Positions 21,794-30,189 of a stretch of 32,938 nucleotides of DNA are shown piece after piece. The position numbers and the translations under genes are program-made. The number at the start of each line of letters is the position of its first letter. Position 1 is the first letter of the stretch. Source of the DNA: Streptomyces mesophilus (GTDB lineage: Bacteria; Actinomycetota; Actinomycetes; Streptomycetales; Streptomycetaceae); assembly GCF_011044995.1 (NCBI RefSeq), contig NZ_JAAKZW010000076.1, positions 1 to 32,938 on the forward strand. The letters run 5' to 3'. The notes below the pieces were generated by a model, which saw nothing but the letters and a program-made list of their open reading frames with translations, was not told the origin of the DNA and made no database searches.

Positions 21794-23077
21794 GTGCCCG
21801 CACTTGTGCTGCTCGGTGCTCAGTGGGGTGACGAGGGCAAGGGAAAGGCCACCGACCTGCTCGGCGGCTCAGTTGACTATGTGGTGCGTTACCAGGGCGG
21901 CAACAATGCCGGTCACACGGTTGTCGTAGGCGACCAGAAGTATGCGCTCCACCTGCTCCCCTCCGGCATCCTCTCGCCCGGATGTACCCCGGTCATCGGC
22001 AACGGTGTCGTCGTCGACCCGGCCGTCCTGCTCTCCGAGCTGAGCGGGCTGAACGACCGCGGTGTCGATACGTCCAAGCTGCTGATCAGCGGAAACGCTC
22101 ACCTGATCACGCCGTACAACGTCACGGTCGACAAGGTGACGGAACGGTTCCTCGGGAAGCGGAAGATCGGTACCACCGGTCGCGGCATCGGCCCGACGTA
22201 CGCGGACAAGATCAACCGCGTCGGCATCCGCGTGCAGGACCTCTACGACGAGTCGATCCTCACCCAGAAGGTCGAAGCGGCTCTCGAGGTCAAGAACCAG
22301 CTGCTCACCAAGCTGTACAACCGGCGCGCGATCGAGTCCGGCAAGATCGTCGAGGAGATGCTCCAGTACGCGGAGCAGATCAAGCCCTTCGTCGCGGACA
22401 CCACGCTGATCCTGAACAACGCCATCGACGAGGGCAAGGTCGTCCTCTTCGAGGGCGGCCAGGGCACGCTCCTGGACGTGGACCACGGCACGTATCCCTT
22501 CGTCACGTCCTCGAACCCGACCTCGGGCGGCGCGTGCACGGGTGCCGGTGTCGGCCCGACGAAGATCTCGCGGGTCATCGGCATCCTGAAGGCGTACACG
22601 ACCCGTGTCGGCGCAGGACCGTTCCCGACCGAGCTCTTCGACAAGGACGGCGAGGACCTGCGCCGCATCGGCGGCGAGCGCGGTGTGACCACCGGCCGTG
22701 ACCGCCGCTGCGGCTGGTTCGACGCCGTGATCGCCCGCTACGCGACCCGCGTCAACGGCCTCACGGACTTCTTCCTCACGAAGCTGGACGTGCTGACCGG
22801 CTGGGAGCAGATCCCGGTCTGCGTCGCGTACGAGATCGACGGCAAGCGCGTCGAGGAACTCCCGTACTCCCAGACGGACTTCCACCACGCGAAGCCGATC
22901 TACGAGTACCTGCCGGGCTGGTCCGAGGACATCACCAAGGCCCAGACCTTCGCGGACCTGCCGAAGAACGCGCAGGCGTACGTGAAGGCCCTGGAGGAGA
23001 TGTCGGGCGCGCCGATCTCGGCGATCGGCGTGGGCCCGGGCCGGACCGAGACGATCGAGATCAACTCGTTCCTGTAG
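21794..23077 (+). CDS. purA: Adenylosuccinate synthetase
   Basis: A 427-residue GTP-dependent enzyme joining IMP and aspartate to adenylosuccinate, the first committed step to AMP. The N-terminal GAQWGDEGKGKATDLLGG holds the catalytic Asp and P-loop. NNAGHTVVVGDQKYALHLLPSG follows. The IMP-binding part is GTTGRGIGPTYADKINRVGIRVQDL, followed by LFEGGQGTLLDVDHGTYPFVTSSNPT and GVGPGRTETI near the end. Full length for the family. The GTG at 21794 follows GGAAGGGG (21778-21785). It is monocistronic, with a terminator hairpin 15 bp after the stop. Confidence 0.98.
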   Translation: MPALVLLGAQWGDEGKGKATDLLGGSVDYVVRYQGGNNAGHTVVVGDQKYALHLLPSGILSPGCTPVIGNGVVVDPAVLLSELSGLNDRGVDTSKLLISGNAHLITPYNVTVDKVTERFLGKRKIGTTGRGIGPTYADKINRVGIRVQDLYDESILTQKVEAALEVKNQLLTKLYNRRAIESGKIVEEMLQYAEQIKPFVADTTLILNNAIDEGKVVLFEGGQGTLLDVDHGTYPFVTSSNPTSGGACTGAGVGPTKISRVIGILKAYTTRVGAGPFPTELFDKDGEDLRRIGGERGVTTGRDRRCGWFDAVIARYATRVNGLTDFFLTKLDVLTGWEQIPVCVAYEIDGKRVEELPYSQTDFHHAKPIYEYLPGWSEDITKAQTFADLPKNAQAYVKALEEMSGAPISAIGVGPGRTETIEINSFL

Positions 23078-23091
23078 GCGTTCACTCGATA

Positions 23092-23120
23092 GGGCGGGTC
23101 GCATCGGATGCGGCCCGCCC
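23092..23120 (+). terminator. Terminator of purA
   Basis: GGGCGGGTCGCAT (23092-23104) and ATGCGGCCCGCCC (23108-23120) form a 13-bp stem with one wobble and a 3-nt loop, followed by TTGTCAT. Confidence 0.82.
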
Positions 23121-23168
23121 TTGTCATATGCCTGGGCACACTGGCGTCCGTCGGGAAGGGAGTGCAGC

Positions 23169-23774
23169 ATGACGGCTATGGCAGAGCACGCGTCCAGGGC
23201 TTCCCTGATGTCGGTGGAGGAGTTTGAAGCGCTCGCGGCTTTCGCCGGGAGAGAGCTCGACACCGTCAGGCTGGAGTTCATCAACGGACGGGTCGGGTTC
23301 AAGGGCATGACGGACGGCGATCACAACGAGATCATCCGGTGGCTCCAGAAGCGCTGTATGCAGGCCCAGGCCGACCTTTGGCTGTACGCGGGTGGGGAAC
23401 TCGGATTGAAGGTGGAGGCATACCGCCAAGGCCGGGCCAAACCGGATGCGGTTCTGGCTCCGGAGGAGTCGTTCGCGGGGCAGGGAGACTGGGCGGACTG
23501 CACGCCCGTGCTGATGGCCGTCGAGGTCACCTCGTACGACTCGGACACCGACCGGAGAGACCGTAAGGAGAAGCCTCTCGCGTACGGCGAGGCAGGCATC
23601 CCCTTCTACTTGTTGATCGACCGCGACCAGTGCACCGTGACGCTGCACAGCGGTCCGGACCCCGATGGCGGCTACCGCGACACACACAAGGTGAAGTTCG
23701 GCGGGCAGCTCACCATCCCCGACCCCGTCGGCATCACCCTCGACACCGAGATCCTCAAGAACTACGTCCGCTGA
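23169..23774 (+). CDS. Uma2/DUF820 family PD-(D/E)xK nuclease-like protein
   Basis: A 201-residue protein of the Uma2 family, which has the restriction-endonuclease fold and is abundant in Streptomyces and cyanobacteria. The expected blocks are SVEEFEALA, RLEFINGRV (first acidic residue), HNEIIRWLQ, KPDAVLAPEE (catalytic Asp), MAVEVTSYDSDTDRRDRKEK (the ExS-like core and basic residues) and YGEAGIPFYLLIDRD. All active-site positions look present. The cellular role of the family is not established. The ATG at 23169 follows a GGGAAGGGAG stretch. It ends at a 44-bp palindrome shared with the convergent SDR gene. Confidence 0.9.
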   Translation: MTAMAEHASRASLMSVEEFEALAAFAGRELDTVRLEFINGRVGFKGMTDGDHNEIIRWLQKRCMQAQADLWLYAGGELGLKVEAYRQGRAKPDAVLAPEESFAGQGDWADCTPVLMAVEVTSYDSDTDRRDRKEKPLAYGEAGIPFYLLIDRDQCTVTLHSGPDPDGGYRDTHKVKFGGQLTIPDPVGITLDTEILKNYVR

Positions 23775-23818
23775 CGCGGTGCGGGCCCCATCCCGGCCGG
23801 GATGGGGCCCGCACCGCG
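23775..23818. terminator. Perfect 44-bp palindrome between convergent genes
   Basis: Arms 23775-23796 and 23797-23818 are exact 22-bp reverse complements with no spacer; the centre is CCCGGCCGGG. It begins at the base after the Uma2-like stop and ends 5 bp before the SDR stop, so it likely terminates both transcripts. Confidence 0.8.
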
Positions 23819-23822
23819 CAGC

Positions 23823-24653
23823 TCACACGTCGAACGTCGTCTCCCGGCCCACCTTGTCCCAAGCCGTGAGGTCCGCGCGGACCTGGTCCAGGTGGCCGAG
23901 GATGGTGTCGATCGAGTCGCCGCCCAGGGCCAGCCGCAGCGGGGTCTCCTCCGCGTTCAGGGCCGCGAGGACCGCTGCCGCCGCCTTCGCCGGGTCGCCC
24001 GCCTGGGTTCCGCCGCCGGTCTCGACGTAGGCGCGGGTCGCGCCGACCGTCGCCTCGTAGTCCTCGATCTCGCCCTTGCTCAGGGAGTGGTTGCCGAACA
24101 GGCTGGTGCGGAAGGCGCCGGGTTCGACGATCAGGACGTCGATGCCGAGCGGCTTCACCTCCGCCTGAAGTGCCTCGGACAGACCCTCCAGGGCGAACTT
24201 CGTCGCGCTGTACGCGCCGAAGCCGGCCATCGACATCTGCCCGCCCACACTGCTGAGCTGCACGATCGCGCCCGAGCGGCGGGCGCGCATGTGCGGGAGC
24301 ACCGCACGCGTCAGGGCCGCGGGTCCGAAGAAGTGCACGTCGAAGAGCGAGCGGAGGTCGGCGTCGCTGTTCTCCTCGACCGAACCGACGTGGGTACGGC
24401 CCGCGTTGTTGACCAGGACGTCGATGCGGCCGTGGCGGGCCACGATGTCCGCGACCACGACGCTGATCGCGTCCGTGTCGGTCACGTCGAGGGTGACGGC
24501 CTCGACCTGGTCCGGGTGGGCCGCGACCAGCTCGTCCAGGGTGCCGGTGCGGCGGGCAGCGGCCACGACCACGTCGCCCGCGCCGACCGCCGCCTCGGTG
24601 AACGCCCGCCCGAAACCGCTGTTCGCTCCCGTGATCAGCCAGACCTTGCTCAT
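23823..24653 (-). CDS. Short-chain dehydrogenase/reductase
   Basis: A 276-residue classical SDR. The cofactor loop TGANSGFG is at residues 8-15, NNAG at 82-85, the catalytic Ser in VQLSSVGG (S134/S135), and the YSATK catalytic Tyr148 and Lys152. AARRTGTLDEL after the second strand places Arg residues where NADP(H) phosphate binds, so NADPH use is likely. The sequence resembles SDRs annotated as oxidoreductases of unknown substrate. ATG 24653 was chosen because it leads directly into the first beta strand; a TTG 18 bp upstream is possible. It is divergent from a LysR gene and is probably its target. Confidence 0.92.
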   Translation of the reverse strand: MSKVWLITGANSGFGRAFTEAAVGAGDVVVAAARRTGTLDELVAAHPDQVEAVTLDVTDTDAISVVVADIVARHGRIDVLVNNAGRTHVGSVEENSDADLRSLFDVHFFGPAALTRAVLPHMRARRSGAIVQLSSVGGQMSMAGFGAYSATKFALEGLSEALQAEVKPLGIDVLIVEPGAFRTSLFGNHSLSKGEIEDYEATVGATRAYVETGGGTQAGDPAKAAAAVLAALNAEETPLRLALGGDSIDTILGHLDQVRADLTAWDKVGRETTFDV

Positions 24654-24737
24654 GTTCCCCAACCCCTTCAAGTGGCTTTCCTCGGTACGGAGTTCAGCCT
24701 CTCCCAGCCACCCCTTCCCCGTCCAAGACCCACCGTG

Positions 24738-24752
24738 ATAACCATCGGTTAT
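24738..24752. promoter_or_regulatory. LysR-type operator overlapping the LysR start codon
   Basis: ATAACC (24738-24743), 3 nt, GGTTAT (24747-24752) form a perfect 15-bp palindrome that contains the T-N11-A pattern of LysR sites. The ATG of the regulator begins at 24751, inside the right arm. Confidence 0.6.
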
Positions 24753-25647
24753 GGACGTACACGGACGGGATCTGCGCTACTTCGTGACGGTCGCCGAGGA
24801 GCTGCACTTCACGCGGGCCGCCGAGCTGCTGTACGTATCGCAGCCGGCGCTCAGTAAGCAGATACGGGCGCTTGAAAGGCAGTTGGGCGCCCCGCTCTTC
24901 GAACGGGACCGGCACGGGGTGCGGATCACGCCGGCGGGTGCCGCACTGCTGCCGCACGCACGGCGGGTGCTCGCGGAGTGGGACGCGGCCTCGGAGGCGG
25001 TCGAGTCGGCGAAGCGGCGGCAACGGGCCACGCTCGTCGTCGGGATGAGCCACAGTCCGGCGCGCGGTGGGCTGCGTCCGGCGATCAGGTCGCGGTTCAC
25101 CGAGGCGTATCCGCGGGCCGAGGTGCGGATGCGGCAGGTCAGGTGGGAGGACCCGACGGCGGGGCTCGCGGACGGCTCCAGCGATGTCGCCTTCGTGTGG
25201 CTGCCGTTGGCCGATGCGGAGCGCTACCGGTGGGTGGTGCTCGCCACCGAGGCGCGGCAGGTCGCGCTGCCCGAGGACCACCGCCTGGCGGCGCGCGAGC
25301 GGATCGCCTTCGCCGACCTGCTCGACGAACCGTTCCTCGCGCTGCCGCGTGAGGCGTCCGAACTGCGCGACTACTGGCTCGCGTCGGACGAGCGCGGGGG
25401 CCGGCCGGTGCGGATCGGCGCGGAGATCGCGAGCGTCGACGAGACGTACGAGGCGTTGGTGGACGGGCGGGGTGTGTGTCTCGTGGCGTCCGGGAACGTG
25501 CCGTTGGTCGCGCGGGGCGGGGTGGTGACGCGTCCGGTGGACGGCGTGGCGCCGAGCCGCCTCGCGCTGGCCTGGCGGGCGGACGACTCCCGGCCGCTGG
25601 TGCGGGCGTATGCGGAGGCGGCGCGGTTGGCGGTGGCCGGCACCTGA
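24751..25647 (+). CDS. LysR-family transcriptional regulator
   Basis: A 298-residue LysR regulator. The winged helix-turn-helix (about 4-63) reads DLRYFVTVAEELHFTRAAELLYVSQPALSKQIRALERQLG followed by PLFERDRHGVRITPAGAALL. A periplasmic-binding-protein-like effector domain follows (about 93-290, from TLVVGMSHSPARGGLRP). It is divergent from the SDR gene with about 97 bp between starts, which is the usual LysR arrangement. The palindrome at 24738-24752 overlaps its own start, suggesting negative autoregulation together with control of the SDR. The effector is unknown. Confidence 0.94.
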   Translation: MDVHGRDLRYFVTVAEELHFTRAAELLYVSQPALSKQIRALERQLGAPLFERDRHGVRITPAGAALLPHARRVLAEWDAASEAVESAKRRQRATLVVGMSHSPARGGLRPAIRSRFTEAYPRAEVRMRQVRWEDPTAGLADGSSDVAFVWLPLADAERYRWVVLATEARQVALPEDHRLAARERIAFADLLDEPFLALPREASELRDYWLASDERGGRPVRIGAEIASVDETYEALVDGRGVCLVASGNVPLVARGGVVTRPVDGVAPSRLALAWRADDSRPLVRAYAEAARLAVAGT

Positions 25648-25662
25648 GTTCCTGGGGTCCGC

Positions 25663-28140
25663 TCAGCGCCGCGGTCCCGCCGCCTCGTCCCGCGCTGTGA
25701 TCAGCAGGCTCACCAGGGCGGCGAGCAGCATGCCGCTCGCCGACCAGGCGAGGGCAGGGCCGTAGACGTGGGTCAGCTCGTCTGTGTCGGACATGAAGAA
25801 CGTGGTCAGCATGCTGCTGCCCGCAGCGAAGCCGAGCTGCTGTCCCGTGAGCACGGCCCCCGCGCCGCCGCCCGCGTCCTGAGCGGCGAGACCGCGCGTG
25901 GCGGTGGTGAACAGGGGCGCCAGGGCGAGGCCGAGACCGAAGCCGGCGAGCAGCAGCCCCGGCAGCAGGCCGAGGGCATAGCTGTCGACTGCCGGGAAGG
26001 CCCGCAGCAGGAACAGACCGAGCGCGGCGAGCAGCAGCCCCGGAGCGATCAGCGCACGTGGCCCCGCCCGCAGATGCAGCTGGGGCACCACCATGAGGGC
26101 GCCCACGGCGACGGCGCCGGCCAGCGGGATCAGGGCGGCGCCCGCGCCCAGGGCGGAGAGGCCCAGGAGCGACCGCAGATAGGTGTTGACCGCCGGCACC
26201 AGGGTGTTCATGGCGAAGCCCGCCAGGAGCAGGGTGCACACCGCAGCGATGCGGTCGCGGTCCCGGAGCACGTACGGGGGAAGAAGCGCGGCGGACGTCC
26301 GTGTCTGCGCCCACAGGAAGACGACCAGCAGCACCACGCCGCCGCCGAGTGTGGTGAGGACAGTCGGATCGCCCCAGCCGAGATCGGGGCCCTTGCGCAG
26401 GCCGTAGGCCAGGACCGCCATGGCCGTGGCGGCCAGCAGAACGCCCGGCAGGTCGAAGCGGCCGCCGCGGCGCAGCGGCAGGTCGTGCACCCGGGCGGCC
26501 ACCCCGGCCAGGACGACCAGGGCGAGGATCGCGATGAGGAAGAAGGAGATCCGCCAGGTCACCGCTTCGGCGAGGGCGTCGCTCGGCAGCAGGACGAACG
26601 CCTCGCCGCCGATGGCGACCAGGACGTACACACCGAACGCCCGCGCGCGTTCCCGCGCTTCGGTGAAGTGGGCGGCCACCAGGCCGAGCGCCGCGGCGGA
26701 GATCAGGGCGGCGGCGGCACCCTGCAGACCCAGGGACACGGCGACGGCGATGGCGGAGGGCGCGAGGGCATCGAGTACGGCGGCGGCCGCCATGCTCGCC
26801 AGGCCGGTGAGCAGCATCGGTTTGCGGCCGATCCGGTCCGCGAGGTGCCCGGCGGCGATCAACAGCCCGCCGAAGGCCGCCACTTGCGCGTAGTAGCCCC
26901 AGTCCAGGTAGCTGCTGGAGATGTCGAGATCGTGGAACTGCTCATTCTGTGCCGCGTTGGAGACCGCCCAGGTCAGCAGCACGAGCAGCTGGGCCAGCGC
27001 CGCCCACGTGAGCACCTTCCAGCGCTGCGGGTGCCGGCCCGGGACGTCGTCGGCCGGTCCGTAGGGCGCCGGCGGCCCGACGGGAACCGGCGGAGGCCCG
27101 AACCCCTGGGCCGGGCCGAAGCCCTGCGGTACGCCGTCCGCGGGGGTCGTCGGGGTGTACGCGGGCGGCCGGGCCGGGACCTGCGGCCGGGGGGCGGGCG
27201 CCTGGGCCGGTACCTGCGGTTGGGCGGCCGGCACCCGGGTCTCCGGCGCGAAGTCCAGCAACTGGGCAGCATGCCGCCCCAGTTGGGCGAGCACAGTCCC
27301 CGGCAGCCACTCCCCGGCCCCCGTCCCGGCCGTCCGTTCCATGACGGACGCGGGTGTGGGCCGCTGGGACGGATCCTTGTGCAGACACTCCCGTACGAGT
27401 GGAAGCAGTCCCTCCGGGACGCCGGTGAGGTCCGGCTCCTCCTCCGCGATACGGAACAGGTGGGCGTTGAGCCCGGTCGTACCCGCGCCGAACAACAGCC
27501 GCCCCGTCGCCGCGTACACGAGCACCGCGCCGAGGCAGAACACATCGCTGGCTGGGGTGAGTTCGAGCCCGCGGACCTGCTCGGGCGACATGAACCCGGG
27601 CGACCCGATCAGCATCCCCGTATGCGTGAGCAGACTGTCCGAGGTGAGGCTGTCCATCGCGCGGGCGATGCCGAAGTCGATGACGCGCGGGCCGTCCACG
27701 GTCACCAGGACGTTCGACGGCTTCAGGTCGCGGTGGATCAGACCGGCGCCGTGCACCGCCGTGAGCGCCTCCGCGAGACGGTGCGCCAGGACCCGCACCG
27801 AGGACTCGGGCAGCGGTCCGAAGTCCTTGGCCACCACGGTCGTCAGGTCGGGCCCGGGGATGTACTGGGTGGCCACCCACGGGACCGCCGCGTCCGTATC
27901 GGCGTCGAGCACATCGGCCGTCCACGCACCCCCGACCCGCCGCGCCGCCGCCACCTCGCGCGCGAACCGCCGCCGGAACTCGGGGTGCGCCGCATGCTCG
28001 GCCTGCACCACCTTCACGGCGACGGTGCGGCCGGCTTCCGAGCGGCCCAGATAGACCAGCCCCATGCCGCCCGCCCCGAGGCGGGCGATCAGGCGGTACG
28101 GGCCGATGTGAGTCGGGTCTTGTGTGATCAGCTGGTCCAC
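25663..28140 (-). CDS. Ser/Thr protein kinase fused to an MFS (DHA2-like) transporter
   Basis: An 825-residue two-part protein in one uninterrupted frame. Residues 14-275 are a Hanks-type kinase: glycine loop RLGAGGMG, Lys43 in VAVKVV, catalytic HRDLKPSN (136-143), DFG (155-157) and SPEQ. Residues about 300-372 are a Pro-rich linker. Residues about 375-815 are an MFS transporter with about 12-14 membrane segments and motif A GHLADRIGRKPMLLTG; the usual DHA2 motif in the first helix is replaced by WAVSNAAQNEQFHD. All kinase catalytic residues are present, so the transporter may be phosphorylated in cis. The GTG at 28140 lacks a ribosome-binding site; TACGGT is 6 nt upstream. The kinase part is a close paralogue of the neighbouring kinase. 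Substrate unknown. Confidence 0.9.
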   Translation of the reverse strand: MDQLITQDPTHIGPYRLIARLGAGGMGLVYLGRSEAGRTVAVKVVQAEHAAHPEFRRRFAREVAAARRVGGAWTADVLDADTDAAVPWVATQYIPGPDLTTVVAKDFGPLPESSVRVLAHRLAEALTAVHGAGLIHRDLKPSNVLVTVDGPRVIDFGIARAMDSLTSDSLLTHTGMLIGSPGFMSPEQVRGLELTPASDVFCLGAVLVYAATGRLLFGAGTTGLNAHLFRIAEEEPDLTGVPEGLLPLVRECLHKDPSQRPTPASVMERTAGTGAGEWLPGTVLAQLGRHAAQLLDFAPETRVPAAQPQVPAQAPAPRPQVPARPPAYTPTTPADGVPQGFGPAQGFGPPPVPVGPPAPYGPADDVPGRHPQRWKVLTWAALAQLLVLLTWAVSNAAQNEQFHDLDISSSYLDWGYYAQVAAFGGLLIAAGHLADRIGRKPMLLTGLASMAAAAVLDALAPSAIAVAVSLGLQGAAAALISAAALGLVAAHFTEARERARAFGVYVLVAIGGEAFVLLPSDALAEAVTWRISFFLIAILALVVLAGVAARVHDLPLRRGGRFDLPGVLLAATAMAVLAYGLRKGPDLGWGDPTVLTTLGGGVVLLVVFLWAQTRTSAALLPPYVLRDRDRIAAVCTLLLAGFAMNTLVPAVNTYLRSLLGLSALGAGAALIPLAGAVAVGALMVVPQLHLRAGPRALIAPGLLLAALGLFLLRAFPAVDSYALGLLPGLLLAGFGLGLALAPLFTTATRGLAAQDAGGGAGAVLTGQQLGFAAGSSMLTTFFMSDTDELTHVYGPALAWSASGMLLAALVSLLITARDEAAGPRR

Positions 28141-28152
28141 GGGAGGACCGTA
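28141..28152 (-). promoter_or_regulatory. Candidate leaderless promoter of the kinase-MFS gene
   Basis: On the minus strand, TACGGT is followed by CCTCCC and then the GTG start. There is no Shine-Dalgarno sequence. A separate promoter would make this gene only partly dependent on the upstream kinase gene, 72 bp away. Confidence 0.4.
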
Positions 28153-28212
28153 GACGACGGTGCATCCTCCAAGAAGACACAGGCGTACGACAGTTGACGT
28201 TCCGTTACAAGG

Positions 28213-30093
28213 TCACTCCGCCCGCACCAGCTCCGCCGGCTCGCTGCCCGGACCCCGCCAGTCCTCGACGAGCAGCTTGCCGCCCGCGTACGGCGTGACC
28301 CGTTCGCTGTTCCGTGCCCCGCAGTCGCCGCCCGCGGGCTTCGACGAAGGCCCGTACACCAGGCCCTTGTCGACCGAGGCGAGCACCTGGGTGGTCGTGC
28401 ACGGTGTCCCGTAGCGCTTGTCGACCACCGTGATCCTCGCCGTGCCGACCGCGCCCGCCTCGATCGTGAACCAGATCTTGTTCCGGTTCCCTTCCATGTC
28501 CAGGGCCTGCCACTTGCCGGCGTACGCGTCCGGTACGGAGGTCCCCGCGCGGCTGAGCCGGACGGCGCCCGCGGACGACTTCAGGTTCAGCACATCCGTC
28601 GAGCCGATGGTCAGCGACATCTCGGTCGGGAACTCGCACTTGGCCGGGTTGCGCTGGAGCGGCAGGTCCCCGCCGTTCAGCTCCAGGGTGGAGGCGTCGG
28701 CGGAGACCGCGACCGACTTGCGCACGCACATCCAGTCGTTGCCGACGTCCACCGAGGTCGCCACCGTCTCGCCCTCGCGGCCCGCACCGATGTCGATACG
28801 GAGGATGCCGCCGCCCCCGGGCAGCTCGCCCTCCCAGCCGCCGACGAAACCGTCGGCGCCCCGGCCGTCGCCGCCCGAGCCCCCGGACGCGCCGCCTTCC
28901 GCGCCGGACCGGGAGGCCGAAGGGCCGGGCGACTTCTCGCCCTTCCCCTTGCCCTGCGACGGCTTGGACGAGGGCGGCGCGGACCCGGTGGGGGACTGGC
29001 TCACCCCGCCCGCGCCGGACGGCCCCTTCGCGTCCGTGCGGTCTCCGCTGTTGTCGCCCGGATTCAGTACGTACGCCAGTGACGCGGCCGCGCACACGGC
29101 CAGCACCGCTCCCGTCGCGATCAACCCGGTGCGCTTCTTGCGCTCGCCGGGCGGTGAGGGCGTCGGCCCGGCGGCCGGCTCCCGCGCGGGCACCTCCGCC
29201 GCGAGGAGCGCCGAGGCATGCTGGGCGAGCAGCGCGAGTACGGGCTCCGGCAGCCAGGACCCGAGCGGATCGGGGTTGGTGAGCTCCAACAGCCTTTCCG
29301 CGCCCGGCCGTTCACCGGGCTCCTTCCTCAGACACTCCCGTACGAGCTCGAGAATCCCCTCCGGTACGCCCTCCAGCTCCGGTTCCTCGAAGGCGACCCG
29401 GAACATCAGCGCGTGCGCCCCGCTCTCACCGCCCTCGAAGGGTCCGCGCCCGGTCGCCGCGAAGACCAGCGCGCACCCGAGCGAGAACACATCGCTCGCC
29501 GGTGTGAGCCGCGCGCCCCGCACCTGCTCGGGGCTCATGAAGCCGGGCGACCCGAGCACCGCACCGGTCTGCGTCAACTGGCCGCCGGTGACCGTGTCGA
29601 GCGCGCGGGCCACACCGAAGTCGATGACGCGGGGGCCGTCGGCGGTGACGAGGATGTTGGAGGGCTTCAGGTCGCGGTGGATCAGGCCGGCGTCGTGGAT
29701 GGCGCGCAGGGCCTGGGCAAGGCGGTTGGCGAGGATCCGCAGCGAATCCTCGGGCAGCGGCCCGAACTCCCTTGCCACCAGCGCCTGGAGCGACATTCCC
29801 GGGATGTACCCGGTGGCGACCCACGGGACCGCCGCGTCCGTATCGGCGTCGATGACAGGGGCGGTCCACTCGCCGCTGACCCGCCGCGCGGCGGTCACCT
29901 CGCGCGCGAACCGCTCCCGGAACTCGCTCTGCCCAGCCAGCTCACTGTGCACCAGCTTCACGGCGACGGTCCGCCCGGCACCGGCCCGCGCGAGAAACAC
30001 CCGTCCCATGCCGCCGCTCCCGAGCCGGCCGATCAGCGTGTACGGACCGATTCGGCCCGGCTCGTCCGGCGCGAGGGGTTCGAGACCGTCCAT
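28213..30093 (-). CDS. Membrane Ser/Thr protein kinase with two cysteine-paired exterior domains
   Basis: A 626-residue kinase. The catalytic domain (about 14-270) has the glycine loop RLGSGGMG, K46, HRDLKPSN (139-146), DFG (158-160) and MSPEQ. A WLPEPVLALLAQHASALLA segment follows that also occurs in the neighbouring kinase. One membrane helix lies at about 321-343, and residues 344-626 are exterior. After a Ser/Gly/Pro-rich stretch come two related domains, about 416-516 (GGW; C456, C486) and 524-612 (GKW; C565, C591). These are not PASTA repeats and look like a small beta-barrel fold with one disulfide each. The ATG at 30093 follows the stop of a 30-codon ORF by 3 nt, with no ribosome-binding site of its own. 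Confidence 0.92.
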   Translation of the reverse strand: MDGLEPLAPDEPGRIGPYTLIGRLGSGGMGRVFLARAGAGRTVAVKLVHSELAGQSEFRERFAREVTAARRVSGEWTAPVIDADTDAAVPWVATGYIPGMSLQALVAREFGPLPEDSLRILANRLAQALRAIHDAGLIHRDLKPSNILVTADGPRVIDFGVARALDTVTGGQLTQTGAVLGSPGFMSPEQVRGARLTPASDVFSLGCALVFAATGRGPFEGGESGAHALMFRVAFEEPELEGVPEGILELVRECLRKEPGERPGAERLLELTNPDPLGSWLPEPVLALLAQHASALLAAEVPAREPAAGPTPSPPGERKKRTGLIATGAVLAVCAAASLAYVLNPGDNSGDRTDAKGPSGAGGVSQSPTGSAPPSSKPSQGKGKGEKSPGPSASRSGAEGGASGGSGGDGRGADGFVGGWEGELPGGGGILRIDIGAGREGETVATSVDVGNDWMCVRKSVAVSADASTLELNGGDLPLQRNPAKCEFPTEMSLTIGSTDVLNLKSSAGAVRLSRAGTSVPDAYAGKWQALDMEGNRNKIWFTIEAGAVGTARITVVDKRYGTPCTTTQVLASVDKGLVYGPSSKPAGGDCGARNSERVTPYAGGKLLVEDWRGPGSEPAELVRAE

Positions 30094-30096
30094 GGG

Positions 30097-30189
30097 CTAC
30101 TCGGCCCGGTCGGCGAGGGCGGCCCGGGCGGGGGCGGCGACCGTCGGATGGGGGTCCTCGGGGTGCTTCGCGTCGCGCTTACGGGTCAC
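30097..30189 (-). CDS. Short upstream ORF (30 codons) before the kinase gene
   Basis: A GTG at 30189 preceded by an AGGAGAGG-like site opens a 30-residue frame (MTRKRDAKHPEDPHPTVAA, then PARAALADRAE) that ends at 30097, three bases before the kinase ATG (TAG-CCC-ATG). The kinase start has no ribosome-binding site of its own, so its translation may depend on re-initiation after this ORF. The peptide is basic at the start and Ala-rich at the end, with no recognised family. The frame could be chance, but the good ribosome-binding site and tight spacing favour a real coding element. Confidence 0.55.
   Translation of the reverse strand: MTRKRDAKHPEDPHPTVAAPARAALADRAE

Noticed and set aside
23775..23818. 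The 44-bp palindrome as a phage or plasmid attachment site
   Set aside because: No integrase, no direct repeat copy and no mobile genes nearby; a shared terminator of convergent genes is sufficient.
25768..28197. An 809-codon plus-strand frame
   Set aside because: It is antisense to the kinase-MFS gene, which has clear kinase and transporter motifs. The plus-strand product is Gln/Gly/Arg-rich noise.
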